From Jiangella asiatica (lineage in GTDB: Bacteria; Actinomycetota; Actinomycetes; Jiangellales; Jiangellaceae): DNA of 57,081 nucleotides. The notes below the pieces were generated by a model, which was given only the letters and a program-made list of their open reading frames with translations, made no database searches and was not told the DNA's origin. The stretch spans positions 1 to 57,081 of the forward strand of contig NZ_SMKZ01000046.1 of assembly GCF_004349065.1 (NCBI RefSeq), read 5' to 3'. Position numbers and translations under genes: made by a program. Each line of letters starts with the position of its first letter. Within the stretch, counting starts at the first letter, position 1. Below are positions 44,147 through 51,408 of this stretch, one piece after another.

Positions 44147-44179
44147 GTTCACCCGTTGGCCACCAGTTGTTCACGAAAC
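44147..44179. promoter_or_regulatory. PHO box (three 11-nt direct repeats)
   Basis: GTTCACCCGTT, GGCCACCAGTT and GTTCACGAAAC follow one another without gap, matching the GTTCACC-type 11-nt direct-repeat units bound by PhoP in streptomycetes. The array lies 51 bp from the second phoX start and 111 bp from the divergent aminotransferase start, so it could serve both. Confidence 0.65.
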
Positions 44180-44289
44180 TCCCAGAACCGCCGAAGTCGG
44201 GCGGAGAAAGTACCGGACGGCGCCGTGGAGGGTGCATTCTGGACACCACGGCCGTCGACGCCGCCGGCCGGGCGAGAGGGGGCTCGCGC

Positions 44290-46029
44290 ATGACCACGAC
44301 GACGTCGCTGATCGAACGCATCCGCCGAGGCATCATCGGAGAGGGCGAGGTGCTGCACGGGCCGTTCGGCGCCCGGCGCATCACCTACGCCGACTACACC
44401 GCGTCCGGCCGGTCGCTGGACTTCATCGAGGACTTCATCCGCGACCAGGTGCTGCCGCTGTACGCCAACACGCACACCGAGAGCTCAGGCACCGGACTGC
44501 AGACGACGCTGCTGCGCGAGGACGCCCGCCGCACCATCGCCGCGTCCGTCGGCGGCACCGACGACCACCTGGTCATCTTCACCGGCTCCGGCGCGACGTC
44601 GGCGGTGAACAAGCTCATCGGCATCCTGGAGCTGCGGCTGCCGGAAGGCGCTCCGAAGCGGCACGGCGTGGTCTGGGACCTGCCGGCGACCCGGCCGGTG
44701 GTGTTCGTCGGCCCGTACGAGCACCACTCCAACGAGCTGCCGTGGCGCGAGAGCATCGCCGACGTCGTCGCCGTCGACACCGACGCCGACGGCCACATCG
44801 ATCTCGAGCAGCTGGACCGGTTGCTGCGCGAGTACGCCGACCGGCCGCTGCGCATCGGCAGCTTCTCCGCCGCCTCCAACGTGACCGGCGTGCTCACCGA
44901 CGCCGACCGGGTCGCGGCGCTGCTGCATCAGCACGGCGCGCTGTCGTTCTGGGACTACGCGGCGGCCGGTCCGTACGTGGCGATCCGGATGGCCGAGAGC
45001 GCTCCCGGCGCGCTGGACCACAAGGACGCGATCTTCCTGTCGCCGCACAAGTTCGTCGGCGGCCCGCAGACGCCTGGCGTCCTCGTGGTCCACCGGGAGC
45101 TGGTACGCAACGCCGTCCCGACGGTGCCCGGCGGCGGCACCGTCGAGTTCGTCAACCTCGACCAGCACCGCTACCTCGAGGACCCGGTGGCGCGGGAGGA
45201 GGGCGGCACCCCCGCCATCGTGGAGTCCATCCGGGCCGGGCTGGTGTTCGGGCTCAAGGACGCCGTCGGCACCGACGTCATCCAGGAGCGCGAGGAAGAG
45301 CTGTGGCGCCACGCCGTCCGGCGGTGGGAGGCGGTGCCGCAGATCGACGTGCTGGGCAACCACGATGTCGCCCGGCTGTCCATCGTGTCGTACCGGATCC
45401 GCTTCGGCGACCAGTTCCTGCACCACAATTTCGTCGTCGCCCTGCTCAACGACCTGTTCGGGATCCAGGCCCGGGGCGGGTGCTCGTGCGCCGGGCCGTA
45501 CGGGCACCGGCTGCTCGCGGTGGGCCCGGCGCAGTCGAACGCGTTCCGCGACGTGGTCGGAGTCGGCTGCGAGGGCATCAAGCCCGGCTGGACCCGGCTG
45601 AACTTCAACTACTTCATCTCCGACACCGTCCGCGACTACCTGGTCGACGCGGTCGAGCTGATCGCGCGCGAGGGCTACCGGCTGCTGCCGGAGTACGTGT
45701 TCGACCCGCACACCGCACTGTGGCGGCACCGCGACGGTGCCACTCGGCCGCCGATCCGCCTCACCGGACTGAACTACGACGACGACGGCGTGTTGGTCGG
45801 CGCGCGGCGGGGCGAGCGGGTCGGCGAGGAGGCGCTGAGCAAATACCTCGCGCAGGCGCGCAGGGAGCTGGCGTCGCGGCCGGAGCGGCTGCCCGACGGA
45901 CCGACCGGGCTGTCGCCGGAGTTCGAGGCGCTGCGGTGGTTCGTGCTGCCGCCGTCGTGCGTGCCCGCCGGCACCGACGCCGTCGCCGTCCTGCATCCGA
46001 GCTGCGCGGCCCCCGCCCCGACCCCCTGA
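44290..46029 (+). CDS. Class V aminotransferase (cysteine desulfurase-like)
   Basis: A 579-residue PLP enzyme of fold type I. PLP contacts are visible: FTGSGATSAVN (phosphate cup, about 98-108), SFWDYAAAGP (Asp222), and the Schiff-base Lys254 in LSPHKFVGGPQTPG. The C-terminal part has RGGCSCAGPYGHRLL (Cys398/Cys400), at the place where SufS-type desulfurases have their catalytic Cys. Substrate and product are uncertain: a desulfurase/selenocysteine-lyase-like or another alpha-amino acid lyase role is possible. ATG 44290 follows GAGAGGGGG. It is divergent from phoX paralogue 2 with the PHO box between. Confidence 0.82.
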   Translation: MTTTTSLIERIRRGIIGEGEVLHGPFGARRITYADYTASGRSLDFIEDFIRDQVLPLYANTHTESSGTGLQTTLLREDARRTIAASVGGTDDHLVIFTGSGATSAVNKLIGILELRLPEGAPKRHGVVWDLPATRPVVFVGPYEHHSNELPWRESIADVVAVDTDADGHIDLEQLDRLLREYADRPLRIGSFSAASNVTGVLTDADRVAALLHQHGALSFWDYAAAGPYVAIRMAESAPGALDHKDAIFLSPHKFVGGPQTPGVLVVHRELVRNAVPTVPGGGTVEFVNLDQHRYLEDPVAREEGGTPAIVESIRAGLVFGLKDAVGTDVIQEREEELWRHAVRRWEAVPQIDVLGNHDVARLSIVSYRIRFGDQFLHHNFVVALLNDLFGIQARGGCSCAGPYGHRLLAVGPAQSNAFRDVVGVGCEGIKPGWTRLNFNYFISDTVRDYLVDAVELIAREGYRLLPEYVFDPHTALWRHRDGATRPPIRLTGLNYDDDGVLVGARRGERVGEEALSKYLAQARRELASRPERLPDGPTGLSPEFEALRWFVLPPSCVPAGTDAVAVLHPSCAAPAPTP

Positions 46030-46037
46030 CCGCGCTG

Positions 46038-46223
46038 GTGTGGCGGAACGTCCCGCTGCCGGAGACACATCTGGCGGCGATCGCGACCGGCCTCGCCCTG
46101 CACCGTGGCCGCCGATGGATTCTGCCGCTGTCGCGGCGGCGCTGCCTCGGGGCGGGAGTCGTCGTCACCGCACTGGGCCTCGGCACAGCACTGCGGTCCG
46201 TCGCGCCGGTCGGGCGCCGGTGA
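46038..46223 (+). pseudogene. N-terminal fragment of an isoprenylcysteine methyltransferase-family protein
   Basis: A 61-codon frame from GTG 46038 (VWRNVPLPETHLAAIATGLA, then HRGRRWILP and one membrane helix) looks like the N-terminal part of actinobacterial ICMT-family membrane methyltransferases (conserved VPLPExH). The SAM-binding C-terminal half is missing. Its stop TGA lies in the first bases of family B copy 2 at 46221, so the gene is truncated at the repeat. Confidence 0.45.
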
Positions 46224-46270
46224 TCATCAACGGTTGGCGACGCTATGAGGTCGCCAACCGTTGACGATCA
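46221..46270. repeat. Hairpin element, family B copy 2
   Basis: TGATCATCAACGGTTGGCGA is the start of a 21-nt arm (46221-46241) that pairs with 46250-46270 with one T-to-C change, around an 8-nt loop. The reverse complement keeps CATAGCGTCGCCAACCGTTG as in copy 1. It supplies stop codons to both convergent frames (TGA at 46221-46223 plus and 46270-46268 minus) and can act as a terminator. Confidence 0.85.
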
Positions 46271-46711
46271 TGGGGAGACCAGCCAGGCCAGCACCACGAG
46301 CACCTGGCCGGCCGCCTGGGCGAGGACGAAACGCTCCAGCGACGGACGCAGCGCGGCCCGCTCCACCGCGGTGCTCGGCGGCACCACGGCCGCCAGCGCC
46401 GCCAGGACGTGGGTGGCGTGCAGGGTGAGTACCGCGAGCGACGTCAACGCCGTCACGCCGTCGGCGCCCAGAGCGAGCAGCGCGACCGCCGCGAGGAACG
46501 CCGTCGGCAGCTGTGACGCCGGCTGCGCGACGGTGGCCAGTCCCAGCAGGCCGAGCGCGACCAGCAGGAACGGCGACGCCGACGTCCAGGCGCCGACGGC
46601 GGCCACGGCACCGACGGACGACGCGGCCAGGCCCAGGCGCAGCGTCCACCACGGCAGCGTCGGTGCCAGCCCGCCGGGCGGGATCGTCTCGGGACGGGCG
46701 TCGGCCGTCAT
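46268..46711 (-). CDS. Small integral membrane protein of the MoxR/DUF58 operon
   Basis: A 147-residue protein with four predicted helices and no recognised domain. ATG 46711 overlaps the TGA of the DUF58 gene by 4 nt, so it is the last gene of a coupled five-gene operon. Its own TGA is formed by the TGATCA of repeat family B, so the natural C-terminus (AAGQVLVVLAWLVSP) may have been altered by the element. Confidence 0.7.
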   Translation of the reverse strand: MTADARPETIPPGGLAPTLPWWTLRLGLAASSVGAVAAVGAWTSASPFLLVALGLLGLATVAQPASQLPTAFLAAVALLALGADGVTALTSLAVLTLHATHVLAALAAVVPPSTAVERAALRPSLERFVLAQAAGQVLVVLAWLVSP

Positions 46712-48042
46712 GGGCGCACCCGCCGGACCGCGCGGTGCAGCCGGGCCAGGCTGAGCGCCAGCGCCGCCGGATCCGCCGAGGTGACCGGCACACCGCCCGC
46801 GGCGAGCGAACGCATCCGTTCGTCCCGTTCGGCCAGCACGATCCGCGCGGCCATGGCGACGGCGGCCTCGGCCCGGTCGACCACCAGCGGGGCCGGCAGC
46901 ACGTCGACGGCGAGCACCGGGTGACCGGCCCGCCGCCACGACGTCGCCAGCGTGCTGACCGCGTCGTCGAGGAAGACCGACGTGACGACGACGATGGCAC
47001 CGGGAGGGAAGCGCGGCACCTTGCGCGGCAACGGCAGGCTGTCGCCCGATCCGGGCCGGCCGGTGTGCCGGGCCAGCTGGGTCCGCAGCCGCAGCAGGTG
47101 CCGGCGACCACTGCCCAGGAGCGCGTGGTCGCGCGGGCGGGCGAGGTCGAGGACGCCGACGCGGTCGCCGTGCTCGATGTAGGCGGCCGCGACCGAGGCG
47201 ACGGTGTCGACGGCGATGTCTATGCTGCTGCGGCCGGCACCAGGCTCCGTCGCCAGCTCCGACCAGCCGCCGACCTCGGCCCGCAGGTCGAAGCGGTTGT
47301 CCAGGCAGCAGACCACGTCGGCATCGGCGTCCACCTGGGTGTGCCGCGTGTACAGCTCCTCACGCGGGCCGGCCTGGCGCGCCGTGACCCGCCAGTCGAT
47401 GCGGCGCAGCCGGTCGCCGGGCGCGAACGGCGACACGTCGTGCAGCTCGGTGCCCTCACCGGGCCGGCGGGTGCGGTGTGCGCCGACCATGCCCGACGGG
47501 CGGGGCGGCAGCGGCCCGGGCGGCAGCGCCGTCGCGATGGACGGCAGCACCTGCGCGGTGTACGGCACCCCGGTGGTCGGGCCGGCGGTGAACAGCCCGT
47601 CGGCGGCGACGGCGAGATGGTCGGGCCGCGCCAGCAGCTGCGACCCCCACACCGGCGACGAGGTCTCGGTGACGATCTGCCGCGGCCGGTCCGCGGGTGC
47701 GACGACGGCGACTCGCTCGGCGACCGCGCCCGGCTCGGGCATCGGCAGCACCGTCGTGACGAGCTGCGCGTCCGACGACGGGTCGACCCGTACCGCGACC
47801 GCGGCCGGCCGGCCCACGTGCAGCACCTTCGGCCCGATCGCGCGGACCCCCGGCGGTGGCCGCAGCGCGCCCCGTCCCATCCGCCCGCCCAGCGCCAGCA
47901 CCGTGCCCAGGGCGAGCGGCACGCCCAGCAGCACCAGCTCGGCGCGGCCCAGCGCCAGCCCACCCGCCGCCAGCAGCCCGGGCAGCAGCATCGAACGGAT
48001 CAGCGCGGGGCTGGCCCGCCACTGCGGCTCGTCGGTTCTCAT
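46708..48042 (-). CDS. DUF58 domain protein
   Basis: A 444-residue protein. Two N-terminal membrane helices (about 12-53) are followed by a beta domain and the DUF58 core, REYxxGD-like in this version as HDVSPFAPGDRLRRIDWRVTARQ, then a VWA-like fold with DVVCCLDNRFDL and SVASVAAAYIEHGDRVGVLDLA. DUF58 proteins act with MoxR ATPases, probably as chaperoned complexes at the membrane. It starts with the ATGA overlap at 48042. Confidence 0.88.
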   Translation of the reverse strand: MRTDEPQWRASPALIRSMLLPGLLAAGGLALGRAELVLLGVPLALGTVLALGGRMGRGALRPPPGVRAIGPKVLHVGRPAAVAVRVDPSSDAQLVTTVLPMPEPGAVAERVAVVAPADRPRQIVTETSSPVWGSQLLARPDHLAVAADGLFTAGPTTGVPYTAQVLPSIATALPPGPLPPRPSGMVGAHRTRRPGEGTELHDVSPFAPGDRLRRIDWRVTARQAGPREELYTRHTQVDADADVVCCLDNRFDLRAEVGGWSELATEPGAGRSSIDIAVDTVASVAAAYIEHGDRVGVLDLARPRDHALLGSGRRHLLRLRTQLARHTGRPGSGDSLPLPRKVPRFPPGAIVVVTSVFLDDAVSTLATSWRRAGHPVLAVDVLPAPLVVDRAEAAVAMAARIVLAERDERMRSLAAGGVPVTSADPAALALSLARLHRAVRRVRP

Positions 48043-49016
48043 CGCCGGGAGGCCGGGCCGGGTACGCGGTCGAGGATCTCGGTGACGATGTCGGCGGTGC
48101 GCAGCTGCATGGTCCAGGCCTCCGGCGTCAGCGTCAGCCGGTGCGCGAGCGCGGCCACCGCGACCTCCTTGACGTCCTCGGGCAGCACGTAGTCGCGCCC
48201 GTCGAGCACCGCGATCGCCCGCGCGGTCAGCAGCAGCGCCAGCGACCCACGCGGCGACGCGCCGACCTCGACCGCCCGGTGGCGCCGGGTGGCCACGGCG
48301 AGGTCGACGCAGTACGCGACGATCGACGGGTCGGTGTCGACCGCCTCGACGCCGGCCTGCAGCGCGGTGACCGTGCCGGCGTCGACGACCGGATCGACGT
48401 CGGCCCGCTCCTGCCGCCGGGCCACCCGGCGTGCCAGCACCTCGGCCTCGTCCGGCGGCTCCAGGTAGCCGGCCGACAGCCGCAGCATGAAGCGATCGAG
48501 CTGGGCCTCCGGCAGCGGGTAGGTGCCCTCGTATTCGACGGGGTTGCTGGTGGCGAGCACGTGGAAGGGCTGGGGGAGCGCGAACGTGCGGCCCTCCACC
48601 GTCGTCTGCCGCTCGGCCATCGCCTCCAGCAGCGCCGACTGCGTCTTCGGCGGGGTGCGGTTGATCTCGTCGGCCAGCAACAGCCCGGCGAACACGGGTC
48701 CGGGCCGGAAGGTGAACTCGCGCGTGCCCGGATCCCACACGAACGACCCGGTGACGTCGCCGGGCAGGAGGTCCGGCGTGCACTGCAGCCGGCGGAACTC
48801 CAGGCCCAGGGCGCTGGCCAGGCTGCGTGCGGCCAGCGTCTTGCCCAGGCCTGGCACGTCCTCGAACAGCACGTGCCCGCCGGCCAGGACGGCGGCCAGC
48901 GCGAGCCGCAGCGTGGTGCGCATCCCGACGACGGCGGTGCCGACGCCGTCGAGCACGGCGGTGCCCACTCGGGCCACCTCGGCGACGGGCAGCGCGGTGG
49001 TGCTGGGCGAGGTCAT
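48039..49016 (-). CDS. MoxR family AAA+ ATPase
   Basis: A 325-residue AAA+ ATPase. Walker A is EDVPGLGKT (GLGKT 56-60), Walker B LLLADEIN (112-119), sensor 1 in VLATSNPVEYEGTYPLPEAQLDRFM, and the C-terminal lid in EVGASPRGSLALLLTARA. The MoxR subgroup acts as a chaperone for VWA/DUF58 partners. ATG 49016 overlaps the previous stop by 4 nt. Confidence 0.94.
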   Translation of the reverse strand: MTSPSTTALPVAEVARVGTAVLDGVGTAVVGMRTTLRLALAAVLAGGHVLFEDVPGLGKTLAARSLASALGLEFRRLQCTPDLLPGDVTGSFVWDPGTREFTFRPGPVFAGLLLADEINRTPPKTQSALLEAMAERQTTVEGRTFALPQPFHVLATSNPVEYEGTYPLPEAQLDRFMLRLSAGYLEPPDEAEVLARRVARRQERADVDPVVDAGTVTALQAGVEAVDTDPSIVAYCVDLAVATRRHRAVEVGASPRGSLALLLTARAIAVLDGRDYVLPEDVKEVAVAALAHRLTLTPEAWTMQLRTADIVTEILDRVPGPASRR

Positions 49017-49585
49017 GGCTCGGTTCCTCCGGGTTCGACGTTGTGGCGGCCGTGCTCGGCGGTGTGGTCCTGCCCGACGGTTCGCAGTTGTTCGATCGCG
49101 GTGACGACGCGGTCCAGGGTGTGCAGGTCGGCGGCGAAGGTGTCGGCCTGGAGAGCGGCGTGCACGTCCGGCCCGAGCGCACGCACGGCGCGCGGGTCGC
49201 TCCACTCCAGGCCCAGCCGGCGCAGCCGCGCCGTCGCGAGGCGGCGCAGCCGGTACTGCAGGGCGGGGTCGGAGGCCGACGCCTCCGCGTGCAGCGAGCG
49301 CAACCGGTTCGCCAACCGCCACACCTGGCTCGAGCCCCCGCCGGGCGGCCGCTCCGGCCGAGCCGGCCAGGGCCCGTACCACGAGGCGGGCACCCTGGTC
49401 AGGGCCGTCACGGCCGCGGCGACGCACAGGCCGATCAGCGCCGGCCGGGCGCCCTGCACGCCGGCGAGCCAGCAGGCCAGCCCGGTGGCCAGGCCGGCGA
49501 GCAGGCCGTGGACGACGGCGCGCCGGGGCAATGCCCGGCGCAACCGCTCGCGCATGGCGGCGCCGGAAGCGTGTTCAGTGGTCAT
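49013..49585 (-). CDS. Unknown membrane protein of the MoxR/DUF58 operon
   Basis: A 190-residue protein with two helices near the N-terminus (about 22-62, LLAGLATGLACWLAG and ALIGLCVAAAVTAL) and a cytosolic helical part rich in Arg/Leu (LRSLHAEASASDPALQYRLR). I do not recognise a named domain. Its place between DUF4129 and moxR with 4-nt overlaps on both sides indicates a constant part of this operon type. Confidence 0.75.
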   Translation of the reverse strand: MTTEHASGAAMRERLRRALPRRAVVHGLLAGLATGLACWLAGVQGARPALIGLCVAAAVTALTRVPASWYGPWPARPERPPGGGSSQVWRLANRLRSLHAEASASDPALQYRLRRLATARLRRLGLEWSDPRAVRALGPDVHAALQADTFAADLHTLDRVVTAIEQLRTVGQDHTAEHGRHNVEPGGTEP

Positions 49586-50295
49586 CGGGGTCCTGCCGGT
49601 GCGGGCGCGCCGATCGTGGCCAGGATGGCGCCCAACGCCCGGCGGGCCGCGGCGACGTCGTCGTCGGTGATGTCGGGGCGCACGGCGAACCGCGCCCGCT
49701 GGTACAGGTGCAGCAGCGTCGCGGTGGCGGCGTCGTCGGCGTGGTGCCGGCGCAGCAGGGCGGCGGTGAACTCGCTCGGGGTCTGCGCCGCGTCGCGGGG
49801 CGCGCCGCTGCCGGCGGCCGCGGACTCCAGCGCCAGCCAGGCCTCGACGACCGCCTGCGCACCGCTGCTGCCGCCCCCGCTCAGCGCCGCGTCGGCGGCT
49901 CGGGCGCCGTCGCGCAGTTCGTCGGCGACGTCGACCAGCTCGTCCAGCTCGCCGCCGAGCACCGTCGGCGCGACCCGCCCAGACCCCGGCGGGCGCAGCC
50001 GGCGCACCAGATACACCGCCAGCGCTGCCGCCGCCGCGATCAGCAGCGCCAGCAGGACGCCCTGCCACGGGAGGTCGAGCTCGGGCGGCTCGTCGCGGGT
50101 GCGCTCGGGCAGCGGCGTGGGCAACTCCTGGGGCGGCGGCTGGTCGAGCGGCTCGAGGTCCGGGGGGTCCTGCCTGCTGGAGAGCCAGTCCGGCTGGACC
50201 ACCTCGACCGGCCCGACGCCGGCGGCGAGCACGACGACGATCGCCGCGGCGAGCAGCACCGCTGCGGCGGCGGGGAGGTTCCCGGGGCGGCGCAT
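49582..50295 (-). CDS. DUF4129 domain membrane protein
   Basis: A 237-residue protein with helix 1 (about 7-27), an extracytoplasmic Pro/Glu-rich linker (PPDLEPLDQPPPQELPTPLP), helix 2 (about 78-98), and a cytosolic DUF4129 domain (QAVVEAWLALESAAAGSG, TPSEFTAALLRRH, ARFAVRPDITDDDVAAARRAL in parts). DUF4129 is often linked to transglutaminase or MoxR/DUF58 systems. First gene of the five-gene operon; ATG 50295. Confidence 0.85.
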   Translation of the reverse strand: MRRPGNLPAAAAVLLAAAIVVVLAAGVGPVEVVQPDWLSSRQDPPDLEPLDQPPPQELPTPLPERTRDEPPELDLPWQGVLLALLIAAAAALAVYLVRRLRPPGSGRVAPTVLGGELDELVDVADELRDGARAADAALSGGGSSGAQAVVEAWLALESAAAGSGAPRDAAQTPSEFTAALLRRHHADDAATATLLHLYQRARFAVRPDITDDDVAAARRALGAILATIGAPAPAGPR

Positions 50296-50415
50296 CGTGT
50301 CGATCCTGGCATATCGGCCGGCCAGCGACGTTGATTCGTGATCTGTTGCCGGGCACTGGGCGCGGGTAGCGTACGTTGTTGGAGCATCGGAGACCTACGA
50401 ACACGGGTGACATCC

Positions 50416-51051
50416 ATGGCCGTGCAGGAAAGACAACACATCGACGACGACGAGGTCGTGCTGCCGGAGCGGCGCGCCTCGATCACGGTGCTGGGCTGGC
50501 TGCTGGCCGTCGGCGGGTCGGTCGGTATGCTCGCGTCGGCGATGCTCGTCATCGAGCGCGTCCGCCTGCTCGAGGACCCCGACTACACCCCGTCCTGCAG
50601 CTTCAACCCGGTCGTCACCTGCGGCCAGGTCATGGAGAGCTGGCAGGGCTCACTCTTCGGTTTCCCCAACCCGGTCATCGGCGTCGCCGCGTTTCCCATC
50701 GTCGTCACGGCCGGCGTGGTGGCGCTCACCGGCGCCAAGCTGCCCCGCTGGTTCTGGCTCGGCCTCAACACCGGCGCGCTGGCCGGTGCGGTGTTCATCA
50801 CCTGGCTGTTCACCCAGAGCGTCTACTACATCGGCGCGCTGTGCCCGTACTGCATGGTGGTGTGGGCCGCGACCATCCCGATCTTCGTCTACACGACGGG
50901 CTACAACCTCTCCGAAGGCCACCTCAAGGCACCGCCGGCGCTGCGCCGCGCAGTCGTCGACAGCCGCGGCCTCATCGTCACGGTGTGGTACCTCATCATC
51001 GCGATCCTCATCACCATCGAGTTCTGGGACCGCTGGTACCTCGTCTTTTGA
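50416..51051 (+). CDS. Vitamin K epoxide reductase (VKOR) family protein
   Basis: A 211-residue membrane protein with about five helices. The active-site CPYC is Cys143/Cys146 at the end of a helix (ALCPYCMVVWAATIP). The loop Cys61 and Cys69 (SCSFNPVVTCGQVM) shuttle electrons, and Ser79/Phe81 (GSLFGFPNP) follow. Bacterial VKOR replaces DsbB and reoxidises a DsbA-like partner with quinone, so it supports disulfide formation in exported proteins. ATG 50416 begins the cytosolic N-terminus. No DsbA gene is adjacent. It is divergent from the DUF4129 operon. Confidence 0.92.
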   Translation: MAVQERQHIDDDEVVLPERRASITVLGWLLAVGGSVGMLASAMLVIERVRLLEDPDYTPSCSFNPVVTCGQVMESWQGSLFGFPNPVIGVAAFPIVVTAGVVALTGAKLPRWFWLGLNTGALAGAVFITWLFTQSVYYIGALCPYCMVVWAATIPIFVYTTGYNLSEGHLKAPPALRRAVVDSRGLIVTVWYLIIAILITIEFWDRWYLVF

Positions 51052-51058
51052 CATCCTC

Positions 51059-51146
51059 AAATGATCACGTTCAGCACGAGATCTCGTGTCGCACCGGGAT
51101 CGCAAGCCTCGTGACGCACAGGTAGTCCTGCTGAACGTGATCATTT
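51059..51146. repeat. 88-bp inverted-repeat element, family A copy 3
   Basis: AAATGATCACGTTCAGCA (51059-51076) and its exact reverse complement (51129-51146) frame an 88-bp element. The inner CACGAGATCTCGTG is itself a 14-bp palindrome. It starts 8 nt after the VKOR stop and may terminate its transcript. Confidence 0.85.
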
Positions 51147-51251
51147 CGGGCTGCATGCCTGCCTGGTGCGGCGGGCGCCGTCCACGTGACGGGTTCGCGC
51201 ACGCCACCGGCCGCGCGGCGGCTGCGGGCCACGGCGCCGGCGCTGGTGCGC

Positions 51252-51257
51252 TATCCT
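51252..51257 (+). promoter_or_regulatory. Promoter -10 of the leuS leader
   Basis: TATCCT ends 6 nt before the GTG of the leader peptide, which places the transcription start at or next to that codon, i.e. a leaderless leader peptide. No clear -35 is seen. Confidence 0.4.
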
Positions 51258-51263
51258 GAGAAC

Positions 51264-51299
51264 GTGCGAGGCCTGCTGCTCCTTATCGGGCCGCGCTGA
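51264..51299 (+). CDS. leuS leader peptide with four consecutive leucine codons
   Basis: GTG CGA GGC CTG CTG CTC CTT ATC GGG CCG CGC TGA encodes VRGLLLLIGPR. The four adjacent Leu codons just upstream of mutually pairing stems and a terminator define a translation-coupled attenuator: slow translation at low Leu-tRNA changes the downstream folding and allows leuS transcription. It is 110 bp upstream of leuS. Confidence 0.75.
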   Translation: MRGLLLLIGPR

Positions 51300-51367
51300 C
51301 TGGTAAGCGGACGCCCTCAGCGGCGTCACGTCGGCGCGGCTGACCCCTCCTGCGTGAGGGGTCTTTT
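51290..51367 (+). terminator. leuS attenuator: nested stems and rho-independent terminator
   Basis: GACCCCTC (51342-51349) and GAGGGGTC (51356-51363), followed by TTTT, form the terminator. Upstream, 51290-51300 (GCCGCGCTGAC) pairs with 51330-51340 (GTCGGCGCGGC, one G-U), enclosing a small hairpin GACGCC/GGCGTC (51310-51327). The 5' strand of the outer stem overlaps the leader stop codon, so a ribosome stalled on the Leu codons would block it. Confidence 0.75.
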
Positions 51368-51408
51368 CACGTTCCGGCCCGACACACACGATGAGGGACG
51401 ATTTTCCG

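Noticed and set aside
51290..51367. T-box riboswitch before leuS
   Set aside because: No specifier loop or T-box antiterminator bulge sequence is seen; a leader peptide with Leu codons explains the region better.
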